A stretch of DNA of 64,000 nucleotides from CAZFHA01 sp964518595 (GCA_964518595.1 CAZFHA010000008.1:57117-121116); one strand, 5' to 3'. Positions 43,101-52,333 are shown, counted from the first letter of the stretch. The notes: generated by a model from the letters alone, not told the origin. Made by a program: numbers and translations.

Positions 43101-44156
43101 ATGGTGGGAGTCAGACAACAAGGTAAGGCAACAGAAGGGAAAAGACGAGCTACTATGCAAGATGTGGCAGATCGAGCAGGCGTCGCTCTCTCAACGGTTT
43201 CTCATGTTCTAAATGGCACGGCCAGAATTAGTGCTCCCACTATGGCTAAGGTGCAAATGGCTGTTAAAGAGCTGCACTACATCCCCAATAACTTAGCCAG
43301 AGAGCTACGCCGGGATCGAACGGGGCTTATAGGCGTTATTGTACCGGACTTAGCCAATGAATTTTACGCCAAAGCAGCCACAGGGTTCATTCGTGCCGCC
43401 GGAGAAAAGGGTTATACAGTTTTGCTTTGTAACACGGATTATGATCCCCTCAGAGAGCAAAAGGAAGTTGAGACTCTGATTCGGCAACGCGTTGACGGTT
43501 TAGTACTCTTGGGCGGCGATGAAAATCAGGTAGTGCAGATGGCTCATCAAGGTGATGTGCCGGTGGTCTTGGGGGATCGCTCGTTAAAGGGTTTCAGCAG
43601 TGTTGAATTTAATAATCAGCACGTTGTAAAACAGTTAGTGGCTCTGCTTTATAAACAAGGCATTCGCAAGTTTGGTTATGTGGGCGAGCCCTTAAGCATG
43701 ACTAACCTAAAAGACCGTTTTCAAGCTTTTACTGAGGCTTTGCATGAACTAAATATAGAGCAGAAGGCGGACTGGATATGTATTGACCAACGCCTGCAAT
43801 TGGAGAAGGTAGATCGGGCGCCCTATGTTTTGGGGGATTTTGTAGCATCTATTTCTGAATCAGGTTTGCCGGAGGTCTTTTTAACTTCCAGTGATTTGAT
43901 CGCAATTGGTTTGATGGATACCTTGAGACAAAAGGGTTTTAAAGTTCCTCAGGAAGTAGGTGTAGTAGGCTTTGACGATATTTTACCGGCTCGCTACTAT
44001 ACGCCGGCTCTGACTACCATTCGGCAAGACACTTTTTTACTAGGGCGAACTTGCTTTACAGAACTGGAGCAGTTAATCGAAAATCCAGAAGAGATTCGAC
44101 AGATCTGGTTAGAGGCGGAAATTCTTATACGTTCTTCTGTACAAGTTGCACCATAA
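43101..44156 (+). CDS. LacI-family transcriptional regulator
   Basis: The 351-residue repressor has an N-terminal LacI helix-turn-helix with hinge (ATMQDVADRAGVALSTVSHVLNG, in two parts, about 13-35) and a periplasmic-binding-fold effector domain from about residue 70 (LIGVIVPDLANEFYAKAATGF). Later landmarks are EVGVVGFDDILPARYYTPALTTIRQD. It is the first gene of the sugar locus and likely controls it in response to the imported sugar or its phosphate. GAGAGGAG precedes the ATG. Confidence 0.93.
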   Translation: MVGVRQQGKATEGKRRATMQDVADRAGVALSTVSHVLNGTARISAPTMAKVQMAVKELHYIPNNLARELRRDRTGLIGVIVPDLANEFYAKAATGFIRAAGEKGYTVLLCNTDYDPLREQKEVETLIRQRVDGLVLLGGDENQVVQMAHQGDVPVVLGDRSLKGFSSVEFNNQHVVKQLVALLYKQGIRKFGYVGEPLSMTNLKDRFQAFTEALHELNIEQKADWICIDQRLQLEKVDRAPYVLGDFVASISESGLPEVFLTSSDLIAIGLMDTLRQKGFKVPQEVGVVGFDDILPARYYTPALTTIRQDTFLLGRTCFTELEQLIENPEEIRQIWLEAEILIRSSVQVAP

Positions 44157-44230
44157 GGAAAGGAGGTTTCTGCTAGGCAAAAAAGATAAATTTTTGGCAA
44201 GGTGGAAAATAAGAACAAAGGAGATTGATT

Positions 44231-45211
44231 ATGTTTGAACCAAAATTGAGTGTCATCTTAGGTAATGTAGGAGCTTGCAGTGATCGCTATATGGGTGGCG
44301 GCTATGCAGATTCCTTGTCTATTGAACAAATGTTTGAAAAAGTTGCGCAGATTGGCGGTGTAAAAGGCATTGAACTAGTTTCCAATTGGCATTTACGGGC
44401 TGATAATGCCCAGCAGATAAGTCAACTGCTTAAGCAGTACAATTTTGAGTTAGTCTCAGTTATCCCCGATCATTTTGGTATTCGAAAATGGGGAAAGGGG
44501 GCCTTTACTTCTAAAGATCCGCAAATTCGTAAGGATGCTATTGCTTACACCAAAGAAATGATTGATGTTACCAAGTCGCTAGGTGGTAATTTGCTAAGCT
44601 TATGGCCTGGTCAAGATGGTTATGACTACTATTTTCAGGGCGATTACGAAGCCGAGCGTAGCTGGTTTGAAGAAGCTCTACTCGAGTGTGGCAGCTATGA
44701 TAAGAACTTTAAAATTTCTGTAGAGTACAAGCCGAAAGAACCGAGGAATCGCTCGTATCCCTCAAATGTTTATTCTACACTTCTTTTAGTAAAAGAAACG
44801 GGATTGGACAATGTGGGCGTTACCATTGATTACGGTCATGCTCTAACGGCTTACGAGAATGTAGCCGAATCCATCGCGGTACTCCATAAGTATGGTAATA
44901 AACTCTTCCACATGCACATGAATGATGCCTATGGCTATTGGGATGACGATATGATTTGTGGAAGCATTCATACTATATCCTATCTTGAAGTATTCTATTG
45001 GCTTAAGCGCACCGGATATCAGGGATATGTGTCCACTGATCAATACCCTTATCGGGAAGATGGTCAGGCGGCTGTGGCTGAATCAATCCGTTGGATGGAG
45101 CTTTTCATTCAAAAAGTGAATCAAATGGATACTACCGAAATTGAGCAGGTGATAGCTTCTGGTAATGCGGTGGAAGGTTCTCGGATGCTCAGAAAGTATT
45201 TATTCTCCTAA
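44231..45211 (+). CDS. sugar isomerase/epimerase, TIM-barrel (xylose isomerase-like)
   Basis: ATG 44231 is used because AAAGGAGA has better spacing than for TTG 44225. The 326-residue protein is an AP_endonuc_2/xylose-isomerase-like TIM barrel. Metal ligands can be placed as Glu in VEYKPKEPR, Asp/His in TIDYGHALTAYEN and HMHMNDAYG, and Asp in STDQYPYRED. Such enzymes interconvert ketoses or isomerise aldoses (tagatose-epimerase or rhamnose-isomerase types). Its place between a LacI regulator and an ABC importer suggests it acts on the imported sugar. Confidence 0.8.
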   Translation: MFEPKLSVILGNVGACSDRYMGGGYADSLSIEQMFEKVAQIGGVKGIELVSNWHLRADNAQQISQLLKQYNFELVSVIPDHFGIRKWGKGAFTSKDPQIRKDAIAYTKEMIDVTKSLGGNLLSLWPGQDGYDYYFQGDYEAERSWFEEALLECGSYDKNFKISVEYKPKEPRNRSYPSNVYSTLLLVKETGLDNVGVTIDYGHALTAYENVAESIAVLHKYGNKLFHMHMNDAYGYWDDDMICGSIHTISYLEVFYWLKRTGYQGYVSTDQYPYREDGQAAVAESIRWMELFIQKVNQMDTTEIEQVIASGNAVEGSRMLRKYLFS

Positions 45212-45313
45212 AAAGCGATTTCTTCTATAAATTAGCTGGTATTTTTGCTTAAAAAGAGGACGGTTTTCGATTTCTAACCGGCTTGGCTTTTCTTAACGCA
45301 AATTACCCTTGTT

Positions 45314-45341
45314 TTGACAGGTTCACTATTGAAATTACATT
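45314..45341 (+). promoter_or_regulatory. candidate promoter of the sugar-transport genes
   Basis: A perfect TTGACA (45314-45319) is followed after 16 nt by TACATT (45336-45341). The stretch overlapping the -10 (TGAAATTACATTTG) is loosely like the operator at 43011-43024. Confidence 0.45.
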
Positions 45342-45388
45342 TGTTACCCTGCACCCAAAGGTGCTAAAAGATAAAGGAGGAAAGAACA

Positions 45389-46468
45389 ATGAAAAAATGT
45401 CTGGCCGTGTTATTGACTGTAGTACTGGGGTTCTCGCTGGTTGCCTGTGGTGGCAATAGTGAGACTACCACAAAAGAGAGTAGCAAAAGCGGTGGCGATA
45501 GCTCCGCAGCTGCAAGCGGTGCCAAGGTAGAGGGAGCCGGGAAGAAGGATTGGAAAATTGCTGTAGTGCCAAAGGACTCTACTAATGCTTGGTTCGTAAG
45601 AATGGAAACCGGTGTTAAGCGTTATGCAGAGGAAACGGGTATTAATGCCTTCCAAAAGGGTCCATCAAAGACCGATGCGGCTCAACAAGTTCAGGTTATT
45701 CAGGATCTGATCAGCCAAGATATTGACGCTCTTTGTGTTGTTCCCGTAGATCCGGCAGCGGTAGAGCCGGTACTTCAGGAAGCGCAAGAAAAAGGTATCA
45801 TTGTTATTACTCACGAAGGTTCCAGTGTAGAAAATTCTTCTTTCGATTTAGAGGCTTTTTCCAATGCTCAGTATGGTGCCTTTATCATGGATAATTTAGC
45901 TTCTGCCATGGGCAAAGAGGGCGTCTATACGACTATGGTTGCCCATGTAACTAATGCCTCTCACAATGAGTGGGCCGATGGTGCAGTGGCCAGAGCACAA
46001 GAAACCTATCCTAAGCTGACCCTTTTGGAGGCTGAACCCAGAGTAGAATCAGAAGATAACTCAGAGGTAGCATATAACAAAACAAAAGAATTAGTAAAAA
46101 AATATCCTGATCTTAAGGGCATTGTAGGAACTTCCTCTAAGGATGCTCCTGGTATTGCCCGAGCCATTGAAGAAATGGGTTTGAAAGGGAAATTGTTTGT
46201 TTCCGGTACAGGTATGCCTAATGAGTGCCGCCAGTTTATCAAAGACGGAACTTTGGCTTACATTACCCTGTGGGATCCGGCAGATGCAGGCTATGCAATG
46301 TGTTCCTTGGCGACAAAATTACTTGAAGGTGAGACTGTTGGTGAAGGCACTGATTTAGGTCTAAAGGGTTATGACAAATTAACCCTAGATCCAAGCAATC
46401 CCAAGGTTCTGGTAGGTTCCGGCTGGATTGTGATTGACTCCAAAACCATTGACAACTATGATTTCTAA
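45389..46468 (+). CDS. sugar-binding lipoprotein of an RbsB/RhaS-type ABC importer
   Basis: The 359-residue protein has a lipoprotein signal with lipobox LVAC (Cys20), a Ser/Gly/Lys linker and a Peripla_BP_4 domain. Family cues are IAVVPKDSTNAWFVRMETGVKRYAEE, AAQQVQVIQDLISQDIDALCVVPVDP and LKGIVGTSSKDAPGIARAIEEMG. Binding proteins of this subgroup take rhamnose, AI-2 or related compounds. The ligand is unknown here. AAAGGAGG lies before the ATG. It precedes its ATPase and permeases but is separated from them by a long hairpin. Confidence 0.9.
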   Translation: MKKCLAVLLTVVLGFSLVACGGNSETTTKESSKSGGDSSAAASGAKVEGAGKKDWKIAVVPKDSTNAWFVRMETGVKRYAEETGINAFQKGPSKTDAAQQVQVIQDLISQDIDALCVVPVDPAAVEPVLQEAQEKGIIVITHEGSSVENSSFDLEAFSNAQYGAFIMDNLASAMGKEGVYTTMVAHVTNASHNEWADGAVARAQETYPKLTLLEAEPRVESEDNSEVAYNKTKELVKKYPDLKGIVGTSSKDAPGIARAIEEMGLKGKLFVSGTGMPNECRQFIKDGTLAYITLWDPADAGYAMCSLATKLLEGETVGEGTDLGLKGYDKLTLDPSNPKVLVGSGWIVIDSKTIDNYDF

Positions 46469-46580
46469 AAAATGAAAAAAGGCTGCTAATTGATTTTGTT
46501 TGACTATGTATTTTTCGGGTCAAATAGAGCAGAAGTTTGATTCTTGCCTAATGGCAGTCTTAGCTATTTTTCAGGGCAAT

Positions 46581-46633
46581 CTATCCCAGTTCTTCCGGCT
46601 TAGTTTTTTTCTAAAGCTTGAGGACTGGGATAG
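46581..46633 (+). ncRNA. long stem-loop between binding-protein and ATPase genes
   Basis: CTATCCCAGT (46581-46590) and ACTGGGATAG (46624-46633) pair perfectly. Between them, imperfect pairing extends the stem. A T7 run lies in the loop, not after the stem, so it is not a standard terminator. A stem here could protect the abundant binding-protein mRNA from 3' decay. It is marked as an RNA structure, not as an independent transcript. Confidence 0.45.
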
Positions 46634-46658
46634 AAACAAAAAAGAGAGGATGAAGCAT

Positions 46659-48149
46659 GTGAGCGACTATATTCTCAAAGCAGAAGCGATCAAAAAAAGC
46701 TTTGGCGGCGTTCATGCCTTAAAGGGTGTAAGTCTTTCCATAAAACGGGGAGAAGTACATTGTTTAGCAGGGGAGAATGGCTGTGGTAAATCTACGTTAA
46801 TTAAAGTTATTTCCGGCTTTCATGGTGCTGACTCTGGGCAGCTGGAAATTGATGGCCAAATTTATGAAAAAATTAATCCGGCTCAGGCTATTGGGGCAGG
46901 GGTTCAGGTCATTTATCAAGATTTTTCCGTATTTCCCAATCTAACAGTCATGGAAAATTTAGCCTTAAACCGGGAATTATCCCAAAAGAAACGCCTGGTT
47001 AATTGGCGGCGTTTTCGGGAAATTGCTAAAGAGGCTATGGCGACCATAGATGTTCATCTGGATCTGGATGAACTGGTAGAGAATATTTCCGTAGCAGATA
47101 AACAATTAATTGCCATCTGCCGGGCACTTCTTAATAATGCTAAGCTCATTATTATGGACGAGCCAACTACAGCGCTTACAAAAAAAGAAGTAGACGCTTT
47201 ATTCATAATTATCCGCCAACTAAAGGCTCAAGGGATTTCGATTCTGTTTGTCTCACATAAACTGGATGAAGTGTTTGAAATTTCTGATAGCTTTACTATT
47301 TTTCGTTCCGGAGAGAAGATTTTTTCTGGAGAAACAAAAACTTTAGATAGCCAGAAATTTGCCTATTATATGACAGGGCGGGAATTTGCTAAGGCAAAGC
47401 CGCCGGAAGCACTCAAGGCTAAAAATCCTGTCCTCGAGGTTCAACAACTTAGTCTGAAAAATGCCTTCTCCGATATTTCCTTCCAAATAAATGCCGGAGA
47501 GATTGTTGGTATTACAGGTCTTTTGGGTTCCGGAAGAACTGAATTAGTACAAACACTTTTCGGCTACCGTCAAAAGACCGGCGGTCAGATTTTGCTGGAC
47601 GGTCAGAACGTTAACGTAACCTCTGTTCGTGACGGTGTTTCCAAAGGGGTAGGCTATGTACCAGAAGACCGTTTGACTGAGGGTTTATTTCTACAGCAAT
47701 CCATTAAGCAGAATATTTTGGTTTCCAAGTGGGATGAGCTAAGCGGCTTTGCCGGACTGCTTAAGCAAAAGGCTCTGGATGAAGAAGCGGCACGCTGGAT
47801 TAACGATTTGTCTATTGCGGCTAAATTCCCGGAACTGCCAGTTCAGACTTTATCCGGAGGCAATCAGCAAAAGGTAGTTCTGGCTCGCTGGCTAGCACTG
47901 CAACTGAAAATTTTAATTCTAAATGGACCGACGGTAGGGGTGGATATTGGTGCTAAACATGATATCCACCAGCTTATTCGCAAATTAGCAGAAAAGGGTC
48001 TGGCGGTGATTATCATCTCTGATGACCTACCGGAAATCTTAGAAAACTGTCATCGGGTACTCATTATGAACAGTGGAAAAATTACAGCAGAGCACCAAGC
48101 CTCAGCGATTACGCAAAAAGAGCTGGGCGATCTAATACGTTCGGCTTAG
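46659..48149 (+). CDS. sugar ABC importer ATPase with two ABC domains (RbsA type)
   Basis: The protein is about 496 residues with two ABC domains. The first has GENGCGKST, an atypical signature ENISVADKQ and Walker B LIIMDEPTTAL; the second has a degenerate P-loop GLLGSGRTE, signature LSGGNQQKV and ILNGPTVGVD. GTG 46659 is preferred because GAGAGG abuts the ATG at 46650. It powers uptake through the two permeases that follow. Confidence 0.9.
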   Translation: MSDYILKAEAIKKSFGGVHALKGVSLSIKRGEVHCLAGENGCGKSTLIKVISGFHGADSGQLEIDGQIYEKINPAQAIGAGVQVIYQDFSVFPNLTVMENLALNRELSQKKRLVNWRRFREIAKEAMATIDVHLDLDELVENISVADKQLIAICRALLNNAKLIIMDEPTTALTKKEVDALFIIIRQLKAQGISILFVSHKLDEVFEISDSFTIFRSGEKIFSGETKTLDSQKFAYYMTGREFAKAKPPEALKAKNPVLEVQQLSLKNAFSDISFQINAGEIVGITGLLGSGRTELVQTLFGYRQKTGGQILLDGQNVNVTSVRDGVSKGVGYVPEDRLTEGLFLQQSIKQNILVSKWDELSGFAGLLKQKALDEEAARWINDLSIAAKFPELPVQTLSGGNQQKVVLARWLALQLKILILNGPTVGVDIGAKHDIHQLIRKLAEKGLAVIIISDDLPEILENCHRVLIMNSGKITAEHQASAITQKELGDLIRSA

Positions 48150-48162
48150 GGGGGGAAGACAG

Positions 48163-49194
48163 ATGGGAAAAAGTCTCAAAAAAACCGTGCGCCGCACGGA
48201 GTTCTACGTATTTCTAGCCATTATACTTTTATCTGTTATTGTGGAAGTTAGAAGCGGACAATTCTTTACCGGCAACACCATGCTGGACATAACTCGTGCT
48301 CTGATTATTCCGGCAATGTTTTGTCTTTGCGAAATGATTGTTTTGATTTCCGGTGGTACAGATGTATCCTTCCCGGCCATTGCCTCCTTATCCATGTTTG
48401 TGGTATCAACCAGAATGGCAAATTATCAGGGCAGTGTTGTGGAAATGCTCCTGGTCGGAGCACTGATTGGGCTGGTTATGGGCGCTTTAAACGGTTTCTT
48501 GGTTGGGTATTTTCAATTCCCTACCTTGATTGTTACCTTAGGAACGTCCAGCCTTTTTTATGGCATTCTTTTTGGACCTTTAGCGGCACAAGAGTATCCG
48601 GCACCACCGCAATTGATCGCTTTAGGTAAGGCCAGTCTCTTTTCTATTGTTAATCCGGTTACAGGGGTTAAGTCCGACATGCCGGTTACAGTACTCTTTC
48701 TGATAGGACTAATTGTTTTAGTCTGGTTTCTCTTACGGCACACGATGCTGGGGCGAGGAATTTATGCCATTGGCGGCGATAAAGTCTCCGCCAGAAGAGC
48801 AGGATTTCGCGTGCTTGGTACACAGATGTTTATCTACTGTTTTGTTGGTTTTGTGGCCGGATTTGCCGGAGTCGCTCGAGCAGCGATGCTCCAGAACTGT
48901 AACCCTACTAATCTTACCGGGTTGGAGATGACAGCCATTGCGGCCTGTGTTCTGGGTGGCGTGAGCGTAGCCGGGGGCAAAGGCACCATTATCGGCACAA
49001 TCTTTGGTATTACTCTAATGACGATTATGGATAATAGCTTGATTATGATGGGCATTCCTACCTATTGGCAAAAGGTTTTTACCGGTATGATTATCCTTTT
49101 AGGTACAGGTATCATGAGCTACCGTTATATGAAAAGCAAAGAGAAAGTCAACGTAAAATTAGAAAAGGCAGGTGCTTTGCATGGAAAAAATTAG
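48163..49194 (+). CDS. sugar ABC importer permease (RbsC type, first)
   Basis: The 343-residue BPD_transp_2 permease has eight to ten helices. Signatures are LCEMIVLISGGTDVSFPAIASLSMF and CVLGGVSVAGGKGTIIGTIFG. It lies 13 bp after the ATPase gene and overlaps the second permease by 14 bp. Two different permeases in one locus suggest a heterodimeric channel. Confidence 0.9.
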   Translation: MGKSLKKTVRRTEFYVFLAIILLSVIVEVRSGQFFTGNTMLDITRALIIPAMFCLCEMIVLISGGTDVSFPAIASLSMFVVSTRMANYQGSVVEMLLVGALIGLVMGALNGFLVGYFQFPTLIVTLGTSSLFYGILFGPLAAQEYPAPPQLIALGKASLFSIVNPVTGVKSDMPVTVLFLIGLIVLVWFLLRHTMLGRGIYAIGGDKVSARRAGFRVLGTQMFIYCFVGFVAGFAGVARAAMLQNCNPTNLTGLEMTAIAACVLGGVSVAGGKGTIIGTIFGITLMTIMDNSLIMMGIPTYWQKVFTGMIILLGTGIMSYRYMKSKEKVNVKLEKAGALHGKN

Positions 49195-50194
49195 AAAACT
49201 TTATGCTAAAGACAGTAACTTCTTTCGCCTGCTGTTAGTTATGGTGGCTGTATTTATTTTGTGTTCTATTTTGCAGCCTAATCTCTTTTTAAGTAAGGAT
49301 AATTTTCTGTCGGTAGCTAAACAATTTCCGGAATTTGGCCTTCTGGCTATTGGTATTGGTTTAGCCATGCTCACCGGTGGTATTGACTTGTCGGCTGTTA
49401 GCATTGCTAATCTATCAGCCATCGTAGCGGCTCGTATGATGCTCACTTACGCGCCCAAAGGCACCCCGGAGCAGACGGCCATCTGGGTGATTCTAGGAAG
49501 TGTCTTAGTAGCTTTAGTTGTAGGTGTTATCTGTGGGTTCTGTAATGGACTGCTGGTTTCAAAACTGGGTATTCCTGCTATCTTGGCAACTCTGGGAACA
49601 CAGCAGCTTTTTCTGGGAATTGCCATAGTGATGACCGAGGGCAAGAGTCAAAGTGGTCTACCCATTCTATTCTCTAAAATCGGCAACAAGACCATTGGTG
49701 GATTCTTACCGGTACCCTTTATCCTCTTTTGTATTTGTGCTATTGTGGTCGGAATCATTTTGGCTCGGACACGTTTTGGCGCAAGAGTCTACATGGTAGG
49801 AACCAATCCTAAAGCCGCTCGCTATGCCGGAATTAATAATGCAGCGATTCTTTGTAAAACCTATGCTCTATCTGGAGTCTTAGCTGCCGTAGCCGGGCTT
49901 ATCATGATGGCTAGAGCTAACTCAGCCAAAGCTGATTTTGGCAGCAGCTATACCCTGCAATGTGTCTTAATAGCTGTGTTAGCCGGTGTTAGCCCCTTCG
50001 GCGGTAAAGGCAATGTGCGGGGGATTGTAGTGGCTATCATTACTCTCCAATTCCTATCTAGCTGCTTGAATATGTTTCCCAACATCTCCAACTTCTACCG
50101 TGACATTATCTGGGGAAGTCTGTTGATTCTGGTCTTGATTACCAATCTCTATATCGACAAGCGCACACTTAAACGTCAGTCAAAAATGGCCTAA
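49181..50194 (+). CDS. sugar ABC importer permease (RbsC type, second)
   Basis: ATG 49181 begins inside the end of the preceding permease gene. The 337-residue protein has the same family motifs: GIGLAMLTGGIDLSAVSIANLSA and VLAGVSPFGGKGNVRGIVVAI. With the first permease it forms the membrane part of the importer. A strong terminator follows its stop, closing the operon. Confidence 0.9.
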   Translation: MEKIRKLYAKDSNFFRLLLVMVAVFILCSILQPNLFLSKDNFLSVAKQFPEFGLLAIGIGLAMLTGGIDLSAVSIANLSAIVAARMMLTYAPKGTPEQTAIWVILGSVLVALVVGVICGFCNGLLVSKLGIPAILATLGTQQLFLGIAIVMTEGKSQSGLPILFSKIGNKTIGGFLPVPFILFCICAIVVGIILARTRFGARVYMVGTNPKAARYAGINNAAILCKTYALSGVLAAVAGLIMMARANSAKADFGSSYTLQCVLIAVLAGVSPFGGKGNVRGIVVAIITLQFLSSCLNMFPNISNFYRDIIWGSLLILVLITNLYIDKRTLKRQSKMA

Positions 50195-50229
50195 CAAGGA
50201 CTTTGTTATATCCTGACACTAAAAAAGAC

Positions 50230-50264
50230 CACTGCCAAAGTAAAAACTTTGGCAGTGTTTTTTT
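50230..50264 (+). terminator. strong intrinsic terminator closing the sugar operon
   Basis: CACTGCCAAAGT (50230-50241) pairs perfectly with ACTTTGGCAGTG (50246-50257) around a 4-nt loop and is followed by seven T. Confidence 0.92.
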
Positions 50265-50350
50265 ATAAGAAAATAAAGTTTAAAGGTAGATGTGCGTGTC
50301 TTTATCAACGCTGGTGGATGGCTTGCTGCTTGTTTCTGAAATAAAAATCT

Positions 50351-50378
50351 TTTAGAAACAACAGAGTGTTGATATAAT
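50351..50378 (+). promoter_or_regulatory. candidate promoter of the first DUF5067 gene
   Basis: TTTAGA (50351-50356), 16 nt and TATAAT (50373-50378). The -10 region (TGTTGATATAATTAA) is shared almost exactly with the second copy's promoter (TGTTGCTATAATCAA), so the promoter was duplicated with the gene. Confidence 0.5.
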
Positions 50379-50424
50379 TAAGCATATTTATGTAACCACT
50401 TTAGCCACATAGGAGGACATTTTT

Positions 50425-51171
50425 ATGGATAATCAGTCTGAACCTGCCGGTTCTGATGAATCACAGGTATCGCCTCAAATTTCGCCTAATCAACCCAAAG
50501 CTCCTTCGCAGACTTTTGAAAAAGGACTACGTGGCGGAATTGTTGTCTGGATTATCATTGGTTTTGTAGTTGTTCTGGGCTTTTTGATCTTTGGAGTATT
50601 TGCTTTGCTTAATGGCACTTTTTTTACCAGTGAAGAGCCCAAAGGCACATCTGCTCAGCTCATTCTAGTGGGGAGTACAAGTGCAAGTTTAGAGCAGACA
50701 GAGACGACCACAGGAGGAGAAACCACGGAGAAAATAGAAGCTACAGAGACGGAAGCGACCGCAACTTCAACTTCGGTCAATTCCGATAACCCCATTGATA
50801 TAGAAGCAGATGGTATTAGGCTGACTTACAGTCGACATGAGTTGACTACAGATTTAGATGGTAACCCAGTTATTGTTGTAGTATTTACCTTTACAAATAA
50901 CACAGACAAAGCCACCAGCGCAATGTTTGGCTATATCGTTAATGGATTTCAGGATGGTGTTGAACTAGATCAGCTATTCTATTTAAGACCAGATGATCCT
51001 CTCAATGATCTTGTTTTAAAAAATGCTATGAAAGAGATAAAGAACGGCGCTAGCATAGAAATTGCCTTCGCTTTTGTCACTACCAGCCAGTCTGAAGTAG
51101 AAATTGAAGCCGAAAAATTATTTGGTTCTAATGACAAGGTCTGGACACAGATCATTCCTTTCCCTCAGTAA
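50425..51171 (+). CDS. membrane-anchored DUF5067 protein, copy 1
   Basis: The 248-residue protein has a Pro/Gln-rich cytosolic N-terminus (about 1-36), one membrane helix (about 38-65), a Thr/Glu-rich spacer and an extracytosolic DUF5067-like domain (about 130-248) with YSRHELTTDLDGNPVIVVVFTFTNN and NGFQDGVELD. DUF5067 is an immunoglobulin-like fold of unknown function. It has its own promoter and terminator and is followed by a paralogue. TAGGAGGAC precedes the ATG. Confidence 0.82.
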   Translation: MDNQSEPAGSDESQVSPQISPNQPKAPSQTFEKGLRGGIVVWIIIGFVVVLGFLIFGVFALLNGTFFTSEEPKGTSAQLILVGSTSASLEQTETTTGGETTEKIEATETEATATSTSVNSDNPIDIEADGIRLTYSRHELTTDLDGNPVIVVVFTFTNNTDKATSAMFGYIVNGFQDGVELDQLFYLRPDDPLNDLVLKNAMKEIKNGASIEIAFAFVTTSQSEVEIEAEKLFGSNDKVWTQIIPFPQ

Positions 51172-51197
51172 AATAGACTAGTAAGTTAGAAAATAGT

Positions 51198-51227
51198 AAA
51201 AGCAGGGACTTTTTCCCTGCTTTTATT
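51198..51227 (+). terminator. intrinsic terminator between the two DUF5067 genes
   Basis: GCAGGGA (51202-51208) pairs with TCCCTGC (51214-51220), extended by A/T pairs and followed by TTTTATTT. Confidence 0.85.
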
Positions 51228-51323
51228 TGGGCTGGAATAAAAATAAAAAGTGTTAAAATGGTGAATAAAGGCTAATTTTAGTCAAAAAGTAGCTGAATTT
51301 TTCCGAAATGTGAAATAGATATC

Positions 51324-51352
51324 TTTTGAAAGTGGCGAAATGTTGCTATAAT
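51324..51352 (+). promoter_or_regulatory. candidate promoter of the second DUF5067 gene
   Basis: TTTTGA (51324-51329), 17 nt and TATAAT (51347-51352), matching the corresponding promoter region of copy 1. Confidence 0.5.
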
Positions 51353-51394
51353 CAAAGGTAGCAATGTAATACAGCATGTAAGGAGGATCATATT

Positions 51395-52156
51395 ATGGAT
51401 AATCAGTCTGAACCCGTAGTTCCCGTTACACCTCAGGTGTCGCCCCAGGCTAGTCCAAATCAACCAATTCCCCCAGCTCAACCACCCAAGAAAGGGCTTA
51501 GCGGTGGAATTATTGCTTTGATTGTTATCGGTTGTGTGGTTCTGTTTGGATGTCTTATTTTTGGTGTTTTTGCTTTGATCTTAGGTAGTTTTAGCAATAA
51601 AACAGATTCAAAAGACACTACAGCTGAACTTATTTTAGTAGAAAGTTCAGATGAAAGCTCCGGGCAGAGGGAGACTACTTTGGCTGAAACTACCGCTGAG
51701 GCAGAAATTACCAAGGAAACCGATGCTACTAAAACTGAAAAGACTACGGCTTCCTCAGCCGCTGACTCTAATGCTCCGATTGATATTGAAATAGACGGAT
51801 TAAGATTAACTTATAGTCGTCATGAGATGACTACGGATTATGAAGGCAAGCCAGTTCTTGTGGTGATTTTTACTTTTACTAACAATTCTGATGAGGCTAG
51901 TAGTGCTATGTTCTCTTTTAACGTCACCGGTTTCCAAGATGGGATTGAGCTGGATGAATCTTACTTCCTAAATACTGACGATCCTCTAAATGATATTGTT
52001 TCTGGCAATAATCTAAAAGAGATAAAGAAAGGTGCCAGTATAGAGGTTGGTTATGCCTTCCTGACTACGAGTCAATCCGAGATAGAGATTGAGGCAAGTG
52101 AACTATTTAATTTTAGCGATGAAGTCTGGACGCAGATAATTCCCTTTCCTCAGTAA
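51395..52156 (+). CDS. membrane-anchored DUF5067 protein, copy 2
   Basis: The 253-residue paralogue of the previous gene has the same plan: MDNQSEP start, one membrane helix, an acidic/Thr-rich spacer and a DUF5067-like domain (LTYSRHEMTTDYEGKPVLVVIFTFTNN, TGFQDGIELDESYFL). The domain and the N-terminal seven residues are well conserved between copies, while the spacer has diverged. The duplication is therefore not very recent. AAGGAGGATC precedes the ATG. Confidence 0.82.
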   Translation: MDNQSEPVVPVTPQVSPQASPNQPIPPAQPPKKGLSGGIIALIVIGCVVLFGCLIFGVFALILGSFSNKTDSKDTTAELILVESSDESSGQRETTLAETTAEAEITKETDATKTEKTTASSAADSNAPIDIEIDGLRLTYSRHEMTTDYEGKPVLVVIFTFTNNSDEASSAMFSFNVTGFQDGIELDESYFLNTDDPLNDIVSGNNLKEIKKGASIEVGYAFLTTSQSEIEIEASELFNFSDEVWTQIIPFPQ

Positions 52157-52257
52157 AGTGAACCTGATTATCGGGTAGCAGCTTGGTTTATGGGTGGCAA
52201 TTAAGAGAATAATAGCATAGTCAAGAGTCGGACAAATTATGTATTTCAATTAGACAT

Positions 52258-52271
52258 AACGTGGTCACGTT
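52258..52271 (+). promoter_or_regulatory. palindrome upstream of the giant adhesin gene
   Basis: AACGTG (52258-52263) and CACGTT (52266-52271) flank GT about 63-76 bp before the adhesin start. It has the size of a repressor or activator site. The promoter itself is not clear. Confidence 0.35.
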
Positions 52272-52333
52272 GTTATCAGTAAAAGTCGATAATAGCGTTC
52301 AACCCGGAATACTATAGAGGTAAGGTGATTGAA

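Noticed and set aside
46500..46658. A 50-residue N-terminal extension of the importer ATPase
   Set aside because: The stretch covers the long hairpin and has no homology-like features; the ABC domain begins right after 46659.
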